A model generated the notes under the pieces. The model did no database searches. It had not been told where the DNA came from and saw only the letters and a list, made by a program, of their open reading frames with translations. DNA of 64,000 nt. Origin: Christensenella hongkongensis. GTDB lineage: Bacteria; Bacillota; Clostridia; Christensenellales; Christensenellaceae. The translations under genes were made by a program, and so were the position numbers. The DNA lies in assembly GCF_000981035.1 (NCBI RefSeq), contig NZ_LAYJ01000101.1:57327-121326 (forward strand), in the 5' to 3' direction. This document shows positions 45,898 through 54,541 of the stretch, piece by piece; position 1 is the stretch's first letter, and the number at the start of each line of letters is the position of its first letter.

Positions 45898-47208
45898 TCA
45901 ATCGGGCAGCGTTACGATGAAGGTTGTGCCTATACCTTCCTCGCTTGTAAATGTGATATCGCCGCCGCAGCTTTCCAAAATCTGCTTCACGATAGCAAGC
46001 CCAAGCCCGTTGCCCTGCCGGGCACGGGAAGGATCGCCCTGATAGAACTTTTCAAAGATACGCGGCTGCGCTGCCGCCGGAATACCTACTCCATTGTCTG
46101 TGATTTCAGCACGGACGCATGCGTCTTCTTTTTTGAGGCGGATGGTAAGGATTCCGTCGTCATGGGAAAACTTGATGGCGTTGGAAAGCAGGTTGATCCA
46201 CACTTGCTGGAGCATCTCTTCATTTCCCGTATATTTTACGGATTCCATATCGATATCAAGTTCAAGGTTTTTTGCAGTCCACTCGTTTTCAAGGAGCAAA
46301 AGGGTGTTCCTGATTTGCTCGTCGAGCGAAAATTCGGTGCTTGCCTCGGGGATTGTCTGGTTCTCAAGCCGCGAGAGACGGAGCATATTCGAGGAAAGGC
46401 GCTCAAGCCGCATACTCTCGTTGATGATTACATCTGTATATTCGTCAAATTCCTCGGGCGTCAGGTTCTTGGTTTTGAGCAGGCGGGCAAAGCCCTGGAT
46501 GGAGGCGATTGGAGTTTTGAATTCATGTGAAACGCTGCTGATAAAATCCTTGCGAAGATATTCCATGCCCTTGAGCTCGCGCGCCATTGCGTTAAAACTC
46601 TGCGTGAGCTGACCGATCTCGTCTGGCGAATCGTATTCAATGCTGATGTCAAAGTTGCCTTTTCCGATTTCCTTTGCCGCGCGCGTCAGGCGTTTTACAG
46701 GCTTGGTAATTTGCGTGATGCCTACGAGCATCAGCATTGCTCCGATTACAGCGCAAAACAACAATGCAATCAGGGCGCTGTTTTGGAAACTGACAAGCTC
46801 GTTGCGGTCCGTATGCGAGGTAATCATGATATAAGAGGATCTCGTCTTTAAAACAGCCACGGGGACAGTGGCGTTGTCCTGCGGCGCAAGATAAATCTGG
46901 TTTGTTTTCAAAGAAGAAAGATCGACGCCTTCCAGGGCTTCAGGCGTCTGCCCGGAGTCCGGATCGAAAACCGTGATCGAATAGAAGGGGTTATTGACCG
47001 CCTCGATAATTTCCTCCACATCCATATCTGTCGAGGTGGAGAGGTTGGCTACGCTTTCCGCGGTGAGCCGCAGTTGTCCCTCCATGTCTTCGAGGATGGA
47101 ATTGCGCATAAAACCGGAAGCAAGCAAAAGGGAACTGATGCAGGAAATTAATAAAATTCCCACAAACACCAAAATAAATTTGATTTGGATGGAATGACCA
47201 TGCCTCAT
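45898..47208 (-). CDS. Sensor histidine kinase near the gad genes
   Basis: 436 residues. Transmembrane helices near 10-30 and 145-168 enclose an extracytoplasmic loop. HAMP domain, then dimerisation domain with phospho-accepting His in SHEFKTPI near 230, and ATPase domain with NLLSNAIKFS and GNGLGLAIVK. Its first codons overlap the end of the response regulator by four bases. The pair is divergent from glutamate decarboxylase, so a role in acid or envelope sensing is possible but unproven. Confidence 0.93.
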   Translation of the reverse strand: MRHGHSIQIKFILVFVGILLISCISSLLLASGFMRNSILEDMEGQLRLTAESVANLSTSTDMDVEEIIEAVNNPFYSITVFDPDSGQTPEALEGVDLSSLKTNQIYLAPQDNATVPVAVLKTRSSYIMITSHTDRNELVSFQNSALIALLFCAVIGAMLMLVGITQITKPVKRLTRAAKEIGKGNFDISIEYDSPDEIGQLTQSFNAMARELKGMEYLRKDFISSVSHEFKTPIASIQGFARLLKTKNLTPEEFDEYTDVIINESMRLERLSSNMLRLSRLENQTIPEASTEFSLDEQIRNTLLLLENEWTAKNLELDIDMESVKYTGNEEMLQQVWINLLSNAIKFSHDDGILTIRLKKEDACVRAEITDNGVGIPAAAQPRIFEKFYQGDPSRARQGNGLGLAIVKQILESCGGDITFTSEEGIGTTFIVTLPD

Positions 47209-47879
47209 ACATATTTCTCCGCTTTATAGCCAAGACCGCGAATTGTGACGATCTTGAATTCGGAAAGATCGTCAAATTTTTCGCGCAGGCGCTTGATATG
47301 CACGTCAACCGTGCGTTCGTCTGTCTCCGCGTCCATGCCCCAGATTTCATCCATCAGCTGTTGACGCGTGAATATTTTTTTGGGATAGGACAGCAGCTTG
47401 AAAAGCAAATAAAATTCCTTCTTCGGAAGCTCGTAAATTTTATCATGCGCGTTTACAGTCAGGGTGTCGTAATCGAGGGTAACGTCCCCCAAAACAAGCT
47501 TGTGCTCGTTGGCGATATTTGCGCGCCGCAAAAGCGCGGCAACACGCAGCAGCATTTCTTCCATATCGATGGGCTTTACCATGTAATCATCCGTGCCCAC
47601 CAGAAAACCCTTTCGTTTATCCTCAAAGGTTTCCTTGGCGGTCACCATCAAAATCGGCAGGGTATAACCCGCCGCGCGCAGCTCTTCCGTAAGCTCGTAA
47701 CCATCCATATTCGGCATCATAATGTCGCTGATAATCAGATCGATATGTGTAGAATCAAGAATAGAGAGCGCGGCCTCGCCATCGTCCGCATGATAGACTT
47801 CATAGCCTTCCTGCATGAGGTATGTTGCCATCAGCCTTCTTAAATTTTTATCGTCTTCCACGACCAATATATGAAACAT
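47205..47879 (-). CDS. OmpR/PhoB-family response regulator near the gad genes
   Basis: 224 residues. Receiver with EDD acidic cluster at the start, phospho-acceptor Asp in IISDIMMP near 51, Lys in VKPIDM near 102; C-terminal winged helix. ATG 47879 is preferred because AGGAG lies 7 nt upstream; the ATG two codons earlier is too close. First gene of a two-gene unit. Confidence 0.93.
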   Translation of the reverse strand: MFHILVVEDDKNLRRLMATYLMQEGYEVYHADDGEAALSILDSTHIDLIISDIMMPNMDGYELTEELRAAGYTLPILMVTAKETFEDKRKGFLVGTDDYMVKPIDMEEMLLRVAALLRRANIANEHKLVLGDVTLDYDTLTVNAHDKIYELPKKEFYLLFKLLSYPKKIFTRQQLMDEIWGMDAETDERTVDVHIKRLREKFDDLSEFKIVTIRGLGYKAEKYV

Positions 47880-48043
47880 TTGCATACTCCTGCGGCAAAA
47901 CGAATTGTTATTCGCGCCGTATAAAAATTTTTTTTCTTCTATAGTATATCATTTTTGTGAACCGAAAATGAAGTAGCCAAAAGGAAAAAGCCGATTACAA
48001 AGCGAAAACTCGAGACCAAGAGGATAAAAAAGGAATATTAAAA

Positions 48044-48072
48044 TTGACAATGTATTGTTTAGCTCTTAGAAA
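48044..48072 (+). promoter_or_regulatory. Probable promoter of the gad genes
   Basis: TTGACA and TAGAAA spaced 17 bp, about 80 bp before the gene. The -10 overlaps CTTAGAAACCA, which also occurs at 45768-45778 beside the EIIC-like promoter. Confidence 0.5.
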
Positions 48073-48152
48073 CCAGAGTTAAATATAGCATAGTTGTTCA
48101 TGAGCAGTTCACAATTCGAAAAAAGTCTTGGAAAATGTAAGGAGTGAAGAAA

Positions 48153-49553
48153 ATGTTACACGTAAACACACCGTTAAAGAAAGAAAAGATAGTATCTCCC
48201 AATCTCGCTGTTTTTGAGGCAGATGAAGGAATGCCGAAAAATTCGCTCAATCAGAAGTCGGTACCGGCTGATGTGGCATACCGCCTGATCAAAGACGAGT
48301 TGATCGACGAGGGCAACGCCCGCCAGAACCTCGCAACGTTCTGCCAGACCTACATGGAGCCCCAGGCTACAAAGCTGATGGCTGAAACCCTTGCGGTAAA
48401 TGCGATTGATAAATCCGAATATCCGCAGATGACAGAGGTTGAAAACCGTTGCGTCAATATTATCGCAAATATCTGGAACGCGCCGGAAGGCGAGGCAATG
48501 GGGACTTCCACAGTTGGTTCCTCGGAAGCCTGCATGCTGGGCGGCATGGCAATGAAATTCCGTTGGCGCGACCTTGCTGAAAAAGCGGGCATCGACATCA
48601 AAGCCAAAAAACCGAATCTGGTTATTTCATCAGGATATCAGGTATGCTGGGAAAAATTCTGCGTATACTGGGATATCGAAATGCGCCTTGTGCCGCTCGA
48701 CGAACAGCACATGAGCATGAATATGGATACGGTAATGGATTATGTTGACGATTATACAATCGGTATTGTCGGGATCCTCGGTATCACATATACAGGTAAA
48801 TTTGACGACATCAAAAAACTCGACCAGCTCGTAGAAGAACATAATAAAACGGCAAAAGTGCCGATCGGTATCCACGTGGACGGCGCTTCAGGCGGATTAT
48901 TCGTACCGTTCGTACATCCGAACCTCGAATGGGATTTCAGACTCAAAAACGTACATTCCATCAATACATCCGGTCATAAATACGGCCTTGTATATCCGGG
49001 TATCGGCTGGGTTCTGTGGAAAAACAAGGAATACCTGCCGGAAAGGCTGATTTTCTACGTAAATTACCTGGGCGGCGAACAACCCACGATGGCAATCAAC
49101 TTCTCGCGTTCAGGAAGCCAGATCATTGGACAGTATTACATCTTCCTGCGTTACGGCCTTGAAGGACTTAAGCTTGTCCAGGGCCACACAAGAGAGGTTG
49201 GCCTGCACCTCACACAGGCAATCAAAGATTTTGGCATCTTTGAAATCTATAACGACGGAAGTAACATTCCGGTTATCTGCTATAAGCTTTCAGATCCGAG
49301 CAAGCACAAATGGACGCTTTACGAACTGGCGGACAGGCTTGCGATGAAGGGCTGGCAGGTGCCTGCATACACGCTGCCTGAAAACATGACGAATGTGCTG
49401 ATCCAGCGTTATGTAGTCCGTGCGGACCTTTCCTATAACATGGCTGATTCCCTCATACAGGATATGAAGATGGCAATCGAATATCTGGAGAAGAACACCA
49501 AGGAAGAAGCGCCCGGCAAGCAGAAGACAGGCGCTCAGGGCTTTACGCACTAA
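48153..49553 (+). CDS. gad: Glutamate decarboxylase
   Basis: 466 residues, PLP enzyme turning glutamate into GABA and CO2 while using up a proton in the cytosol. The PLP Lys is 276 in TSGHKYGLVYPG; the preceding HVDGASGG holds the conserved Asp and substrate region. ATG at 48153 is 8 bases after AAGGAG. It forms a unit with the amino acid antiporter downstream (124-bp gap with a strong hairpin), the classical glutamate-dependent acid resistance pair. Confidence 0.97.
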   Translation: MLHVNTPLKKEKIVSPNLAVFEADEGMPKNSLNQKSVPADVAYRLIKDELIDEGNARQNLATFCQTYMEPQATKLMAETLAVNAIDKSEYPQMTEVENRCVNIIANIWNAPEGEAMGTSTVGSSEACMLGGMAMKFRWRDLAEKAGIDIKAKKPNLVISSGYQVCWEKFCVYWDIEMRLVPLDEQHMSMNMDTVMDYVDDYTIGIVGILGITYTGKFDDIKKLDQLVEEHNKTAKVPIGIHVDGASGGLFVPFVHPNLEWDFRLKNVHSINTSGHKYGLVYPGIGWVLWKNKEYLPERLIFYVNYLGGEQPTMAINFSRSGSQIIGQYYIFLRYGLEGLKLVQGHTREVGLHLTQAIKDFGIFEIYNDGSNIPVICYKLSDPSKHKWTLYELADRLAMKGWQVPAYTLPENMTNVLIQRYVVRADLSYNMADSLIQDMKMAIEYLEKNTKEEAPGKQKTGAQGFTH

Positions 49554-49616
49554 CACCTGAAAAACAGGAACGGCAACTAAAAAAACTCTTGTTTATTCTT
49601 AAATTAATTTTGATGG

Positions 49617-49643
49617 CGCGGCGGGCGCACTGATCCCGCCGCG
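49617..49643 (+). other. Intercistronic hairpin between gad and gadC
   Basis: CGCGGCGGG pairs perfectly with CCCGCCGCG around a 9-base loop; no T-tail follows, so it may protect or process the mRNA rather than terminate. Confidence 0.55.
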
Positions 49644-49677
49644 TGGTCAATCTCTTGCAGAAAGAGGAGGTAATGAA

Positions 49678-51288
49678 ATGAAAACAGTTGCGAATGCTGC
49701 TTCAAATAATAAGCATTTGACATTGTTCGGATTCTTTGCGATCACAGCCTCGATGGTTATGACCGTATATGAATATCCAACATTTGCATCCTCCGGTTTT
49801 TCACTTGTATTCTTCCTGATCCTGGGCGGCGTCCTATGGTTCCTGCCAGTCGCGCTTTCGGCAGCGGAAATGGCGACGGTAAAGGGTTGGGATACCGGCG
49901 GCGTTTACACATGGTCAGGTAATATGCTGGGTGAAAAATGGGGCTTTGCAAACATCTTTTTCCAATGGTTCCAGATTACGGTTGGATTTGTCACGATGAT
50001 CTACTTCATCCTGGGCGCGCTGTCTTACGTATTACACTGGGATGCGCTCAACAATAATCCGGCGATTAAATTTATCGGTGTTCTGGTCATTTTCTGGGCG
50101 CTGACATTCTCGCAGTTCAAAGGCACTAAGTTTACGGCAAAGATTTCAAAGATCGGTTTTGTATTTGGTATTATGATCCCTGCCATTGTGCTGTTTGCCC
50201 TTGCGATCGGCTTCTTTACAACAGGCGGCAAGAGTCTTGTGCCGCTCGATGCAAAGGCGCTGATACCGGACTTCACCAAGCTCGATACGCTGGTCGTGTT
50301 CGTATCCTTTATTCTTGCGTACGCGGGCATCGAGGCTTCTGCTACGCATGCCAACGAGATGAAAAATGTAAAGAAGGATTATCCGCTGGCGATCATTATT
50401 CTGGTTATTTTGGCGATCGTGCTGAATACGATTGGCGGCACGTCAATCGCAGCGGTGGTACCGGAAAGCCAGCTTGGCCTTTCGACAGGCGTTATCCAGG
50501 GATTTGAAGGCCTGGTGCACCACTTCGGAAGCGGTATGGACTGGATTGTAAGCGTAATCGCAATACTGATTGCGGTCGGCGTAATCGCAGAAGTATCCGC
50601 CTGGGTGGTCGGCCCCTCCTGGGGTATGCTCGAAGCCGGTAAAAACGGGCTTCTGCCAAAGAAGCTGTCTGAGACGAACAAACACGGCGTTCCGACAAAG
50701 TTCCTGTTGCTGCAGGGCGTGATCGTAACGATCTGGGCGGCAGTGCTGACCTTTGGCGGCGGCGGAAGCAATGTTTCGTTCTTTACCGCAATATCGCTGA
50801 CGGTTATCATTTACATTGTGGGTTATATCATCTTCTTCCTTGCCTATATCAAGCTGGTGAGGAAGCATGGAGACCTGCCGAGGGCGTTTGAGATATCCAA
50901 GAAAAAAGGTATCAAAATGGTTATGGCTATCGTTGGCCTGATCGTTTCGATCTTCGCACTTGTGATCTCGTTTGTCCCGCCGTCTCAGCTCACAGGCCCG
51001 GGTGCGTCGACACAATACCTGACGATCCTGATCATCAGCTTTGTGGTGGTGGTGTTCGTACCGTTTATTATCTACCACTTTATGAGGAAAAAGAATCCTC
51101 TCCCGCCAGGCGTTAAAATGCCTCCGGTGACGGATGACGCTACGGCGGCAGGAACCGCTGCGGCTGGCGCGGCTGCACAAACAACCGCAGGAACTTCGGC
51201 TCCGACCGGTAGTGCAGGCCAAAGCGCAAATGCGACGGCAGATGCGGCACGATCCGCAAAAGGGCCGCAGAATCCGCAAAATAAATAG
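49678..51288 (+). CDS. gadC: Glutamate:GABA antiporter (APC family)
   Basis: 536 residues with about 12 transmembrane segments of the amino acid-polyamine-organocation superfamily. Position after glutamate decarboxylase and resemblance to GadC (start region with YEYPTFASSGFS) point to exchange of external glutamate for GABA. After the last helix (about 470) comes a soluble tail of some 65 residues, dominated by Ala, Thr, Gly and Gln, where the E. coli protein has a pH-dependent C-plug; the sequence is not similar. AGGAGG lies upstream. Confidence 0.92.
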   Translation: MKTVANAASNNKHLTLFGFFAITASMVMTVYEYPTFASSGFSLVFFLILGGVLWFLPVALSAAEMATVKGWDTGGVYTWSGNMLGEKWGFANIFFQWFQITVGFVTMIYFILGALSYVLHWDALNNNPAIKFIGVLVIFWALTFSQFKGTKFTAKISKIGFVFGIMIPAIVLFALAIGFFTTGGKSLVPLDAKALIPDFTKLDTLVVFVSFILAYAGIEASATHANEMKNVKKDYPLAIIILVILAIVLNTIGGTSIAAVVPESQLGLSTGVIQGFEGLVHHFGSGMDWIVSVIAILIAVGVIAEVSAWVVGPSWGMLEAGKNGLLPKKLSETNKHGVPTKFLLLQGVIVTIWAAVLTFGGGGSNVSFFTAISLTVIIYIVGYIIFFLAYIKLVRKHGDLPRAFEISKKKGIKMVMAIVGLIVSIFALVISFVPPSQLTGPGASTQYLTILIISFVVVVFVPFIIYHFMRKKNPLPPGVKMPPVTDDATAAGTAAAGAAAQTTAGTSAPTGSAGQSANATADAARSAKGPQNPQNK

Positions 51289-51313
51289 AGTCATTCAGGA
51301 AAACCTGAAATAA

Positions 51314-51345
51314 AACAACCGTGGAAATTTCCACGGTTGTTTTTT
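51314..51345. terminator. Bidirectional terminator between gadC and csp
   Basis: AACAACCGTGGAAA/TTTCCACGGTTGTT with T-runs on both strands. Confidence 0.88.
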
Positions 51346-51391
51346 CAGTTGCAGCACGTACATTGCACGTAATTTTACTGAATTTGTAATA

Positions 51392-51601
51392 CTACGCCAT
51401 ACAAACGTTGCAAGCTCTCATTTTGTTGCTTCTTGCGTCGTGTTCCATGTCAAACGTTACCTTTTGGCCTTCGTCAAGAGATTTGTAACCCTCTGCCGCA
51501 ATACCTGAGAAATGTACGAATACGTCCTCGCCGCTTTCGTCGTTTGTGATAAAGCCAAAGCCTTTTTCTGCGTTAAACCATTTTACTGTACCATTATTCA
51601 T
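51392..51601 (-). CDS. csp: Cold shock protein (CspA family)
   Basis: 69 residues, one OB-fold cold shock domain with RNP1 KGFGFIT and RNP2 VFVHFS. These proteins bind single-stranded RNA and act as RNA chaperones or antiterminators. The C-terminus has two Cys (RACNVCMA), slightly unusual. The gene has a 117-nt leader with an intrinsic terminator and a consensus promoter. Confidence 0.97.
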   Translation of the reverse strand: MNNGTVKWFNAEKGFGFITNDESGEDVFVHFSGIAAEGYKSLDEGQKVTFDMEHDARSNKMRACNVCMA

Positions 51602-51641
51602 AATTGGTACCTCCTAAAAATTATTTGATATCCGATGTAAC

Positions 51642-51699
51642 AAAAAAACCTCATATTTCTATAAATCATCAAGAACAACGATTTACACAAATACGAGGT
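51642..51699 (-). promoter_or_regulatory. Leader terminator (attenuator) of csp
   Basis: On the minus strand the stem ACCTC / TATTT / TAAATC pairs with its complement, with symmetrical 1x1 and 3x3 internal loops, and is followed by seven T. It lies between promoter and ribosome site, so it must be read through to express csp. Temperature or the Csp protein itself could control it. Confidence 0.7.
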
Positions 51700-51724
51700 C
51701 TATCAATACATAAAATACTTTTTA

Positions 51725-51753
51725 AGTATAACATGGTCGCGTAGAAAAGTCAA
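51725..51753 (-). promoter_or_regulatory. Promoter of csp
   Basis: On the minus strand TTGACT and TATACT spaced 17 bp. Confidence 0.8.
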
Positions 51754-51845
51754 ATAAATATTAAAACTGGTTTTATTTTTCGAAATAGGGAGTTATTGGA
51801 CAGAATACGTGCTAAAATGAAGAAAACGGACAGTTAGGGGAAAAA

Positions 51846-53513
51846 ATGGAATATAATCAAAAAACAGACAGAAAAGAAAAAAATTTGAGGGATATGCTCC
51901 ATCACGCAGGGCATGTTTATAAGGGCAGGGATATGCTGCGGATCAGGACTGAGGGCAGGCAAATTCGCGGAATCGGGCATCAAACATTCATGGATGATAT
52001 GAACGCTCTTGGAAACGCTTTGTTGGGTTTGGGGCTGGCAGATAAAAATATTGCGATTATTGGACCAACCAGCTATGAATGGCTGGTTTCTTATTTCGCA
52101 GTGCTTTGCGGCGTGGGAGCCGCGGTGCCGATCGATAAGGAGCTACAGGATGATGAGATTGCCAATATTATCGCAGACAGTGAGGCCGCCTGCGTCATTT
52201 TTGCAGGCGAATACCAGGACACGATGCAAAGCATAGCCGCAAGCCTGCCGGAAGCGATTTGTTATATCGATATGGATCTGCCGGAAGCGGAGGACGATTA
52301 TTTGGGGCTTTACGGACTGATCGAACAGGGGAAGCAGGAAAGCCGTGGATATGAGCAGCGGGAAATCGACGAAACCAGGATGGCGTCGCTTTTGTATACG
52401 TCCGGAACGACCGGGAAAAGCAAGGGGGTTATGCTTTCCCAAAAAAGCATCCTGGCGGCTTCTGAAGGCGGATTAAGCCTGCTTGAGATCGGAAAGGTAT
52501 GCTTGTCTGTGCTGCCGGTGCATCATTCGTTTGAATGCACACATGGCATTGTGATGATGATTCAAAATGGTACAACGATTTGTATTAACAACAGTTTGCG
52601 CTATTTTGCAGATAATCTCAAATTGTTTCAGCCTGATGCTGTATTCCTTGTTCCGTTGTTTATCGAACGTCTCGAATACATGATCTGGAAAGACGCAAGG
52701 GAAAAGAACGGGGAAGAAGAGCTTAGAACACTGATTGCAAAGAGCAACGATGAAATGAAACGTGGAATTGACAACAGGGATGAATATTTCAGGGATATCA
52801 AAGAATTGTTTGGCGGGAACCTGAAACTTTTGCTCTGCGGGGGAGCGCCGCTTCCGGCAAGACTGATGCGCTCGTTCCGTGAGATGGGAATTATGCTTGT
52901 GGTCGGCTATGGGATCACGGAATGCTCCCCCTTGGTGTCTGTAAACGGAAACCGCTGTTATCGGGATGGTTCGGCAGGAGTACCCATTCCATGCTGCGAA
53001 GTGAAGATTGTGGATGCCGACGGGAATGGAGAAGGCGAAATTTGGGTAAAAGGCGATAATGTGATGCTTGGTTATTATAAAAACGAACAGGCGACACGGC
53101 AGGCGATGAAAGATGGATGGTTCGATACCGGCGATATCGGACATTTTGACGAAGAGGGTTTTTTGTTTGTAACCGGGCGAAAAAAGAACCTGATCGTTTT
53201 ATCGAACGGAAAGAACGTTTATCCGGAGGAGATTGAAGATTTTATTAAGCAGCGGATTCCTTACATCAGTGAAATCGTTGTCTATGCGCCGCTTGTGAAT
53301 GGTATGAATGAAAAGAGGCTGTGCGCCGAGGTGTATCTCCAGGAGGAATATACGGCGGGAAAGGAGGCTGAAGAAATCAGGGCAAAGCTTGAACAGGATA
53401 TTCAGAAGGTAAACCGCCAGCTGCCTGCGTTTAAAAGCATACAACAGCTTAAGATCCGTGACAGTGAATTTGCGAAAACAACAAAGAAATCAATCAAACG
53501 GTTTTCAATCTGA
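51846..53513 (+). CDS. AMP-binding acyl-CoA ligase (long-chain type)
   Basis: 555 residues of the ANL superfamily. P-loop YTSGTTGKSKGV near 180, adenylate motif GYGITECSPL near 355, and the A5-A8 elements DGWFDTGDIG and GRKKNLIVLSNGKNVYPEEIE before the C-terminal lid. It should activate a fatty or other carboxylic acid to acyl-AMP and then acyl-CoA (or acyl-ACP) in the cytosol. It stands alone, so the acid is unknown. ATG is preceded by AGGGG. Confidence 0.92.
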   Translation: MEYNQKTDRKEKNLRDMLHHAGHVYKGRDMLRIRTEGRQIRGIGHQTFMDDMNALGNALLGLGLADKNIAIIGPTSYEWLVSYFAVLCGVGAAVPIDKELQDDEIANIIADSEAACVIFAGEYQDTMQSIAASLPEAICYIDMDLPEAEDDYLGLYGLIEQGKQESRGYEQREIDETRMASLLYTSGTTGKSKGVMLSQKSILAASEGGLSLLEIGKVCLSVLPVHHSFECTHGIVMMIQNGTTICINNSLRYFADNLKLFQPDAVFLVPLFIERLEYMIWKDAREKNGEEELRTLIAKSNDEMKRGIDNRDEYFRDIKELFGGNLKLLLCGGAPLPARLMRSFREMGIMLVVGYGITECSPLVSVNGNRCYRDGSAGVPIPCCEVKIVDADGNGEGEIWVKGDNVMLGYYKNEQATRQAMKDGWFDTGDIGHFDEEGFLFVTGRKKNLIVLSNGKNVYPEEIEDFIKQRIPYISEIVVYAPLVNGMNEKRLCAEVYLQEEYTAGKEAEEIRAKLEQDIQKVNRQLPAFKSIQQLKIRDSEFAKTTKKSIKRFSI

Positions 53514-53523
53514 GAAAAATAGC

Positions 53524-53555
53524 AGGCAACGGAAATGGTTCCCGTTGCCTTTTTT
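53524..53555 (+). terminator. Terminator of the acyl-CoA ligase gene
   Basis: AGGCAACGG/CCGTTGCCT hairpin with six T. Confidence 0.85.
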
Positions 53556-53570
53556 GTATACTTTTTCTGC

Positions 53571-53633
53571 TTGACATATATCACAATGTGATATATGATT
53601 ATATCATAAAGTGATATATCGCAATGAGATATA
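53571..53633 (+). promoter_or_regulatory. padR promoter with three 19-bp palindromes
   Basis: TTGACA (53571-53576) and TATGAT (53594-53599) are 17 bp apart. TATATCACAATGTGATATA, perfectly symmetrical, fills the spacer (53577-53595). Related palindromes follow at 53600-53618 and 53615-53633, the last two overlapping and reaching the ribosome site. The arrangement implies tight self-repression by the PadR protein encoded next. Confidence 0.82.
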
Positions 53634-53648
53634 AGGGGAGTGATTGCT

Positions 53649-53966
53649 TTGGATTTCAAAAAAGCGGAAAAACGGTATATTCCGATGAGCGAGACGATGT
53701 TTTACATCCTGTTGTCCCTGCGGGAGGAACGGCATGGGTATGGCATTATGCAGCATGTGGAAGAGATTACAAATGGCAGGATCAGGCTTGGCGCGGGCAC
53801 GATTTACCAGAGCATATCAAAGCTGCTTGGCGACGGTTTGATTTGCGCGACCGGCGAGGACGATCGCCGGAAGAGTTACGTGATCACAGAGCTTGGAATG
53901 CGGATTTTGACCGGCGAAGCGCGCCGGATCAGGGAGCTTTATGAGGCGGTGGAGGGGTTGTTATGA
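53649..53966 (+). CDS. PadR-family transcriptional regulator
   Basis: 105 residues from TTG 53649, eight bases after AAGGGGAG; a GTG at 53640 overlaps that ribosome site. A single winged-helix PadR domain with the family segments HGYGIMQHVEE and GTIYQSISKL and a short C-terminal dimer helix (PadR-s2 type). Such repressors respond to small ligands or membrane stress. Its stop overlaps the start of the DUF2812 gene by four bases. Confidence 0.94.
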   Translation: MDFKKAEKRYIPMSETMFYILLSLREERHGYGIMQHVEEITNGRIRLGAGTIYQSISKLLGDGLICATGEDDRRKSYVITELGMRILTGEARRIRELYEAVEGLL

Positions 53967-54502
53967 AAAGCAAGGATACAAAGGCGGTATGGTGGTCGAC
54001 ATATAAATATGCCGCGCCCGCAGACTGGGAACGCTTTATGGAGAACATGGCGGCAGAGGGCTGGAATATAGACAGGATCAGGCAATCGGATTCTTTCCGG
54101 ATGGTGTTTCACAAAACACAGCCAAAAAAATATCGATATGTGATGGATCTCAACGCTTTTCCCAAAAAGGGTTATCGAGAGCTTTACGAGGATTTTGGCT
54201 GGAAGTTTATGGGCAGGATGGCGAGCATTTACGTATGGCGCAGGGAATATACGGGCGAACGCCCGGAAGCGTTTACGGACAAAGCAAGCCTGGAAAAAAG
54301 AAATGCAAACGTTATGAATGTGCTGCGTGCGCTTATCATCCTGATGCTTGCGGGGATTGCCGTAACGACGATTGCATACGCGGCGTTTCCGCAAAGCTTT
54401 ACTGACTGGATCGATTATGTGGCGCCGGTTGCGATCTTTGCTGTGATGGCGGTTGTGCTGGGGGTATTCCTGCGAAAAATATATAAAAAGAGGGACGAAT
54501 AA
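53963..54502 (+). CDS. DUF2812 membrane protein
   Basis: 179 residues. The N-terminal part (about 10-95) fits DUF2812 (AEGWNIDRIRQSDSFRMVFHKTQPKKYRYVMD) and two transmembrane helices follow (about 118-140 and 150-172). The family is often translated together with a PadR regulator, as here with an ATGA overlap. Function unknown; a membrane sensor or ligand partner for PadR is a reasonable guess only. Confidence 0.88.
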   Translation: MKSKDTKAVWWSTYKYAAPADWERFMENMAAEGWNIDRIRQSDSFRMVFHKTQPKKYRYVMDLNAFPKKGYRELYEDFGWKFMGRMASIYVWRREYTGERPEAFTDKASLEKRNANVMNVLRALIILMLAGIAVTTIAYAAFPQSFTDWIDYVAPVAIFAVMAVVLGVFLRKIYKKRDE

Positions 54503-54503
54503 A

Positions 54504-54531
54504 AAATACCGGCGGACATCCGCCGGTATTT
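54504..54531. terminator. Bidirectional terminator between DUF2812 and SDR genes
   Basis: AAATACCGGCGGA/TCCGCCGGTATTT hairpin between convergent genes. Confidence 0.82.
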
Positions 54532-54541
54532 CTTATTACGG

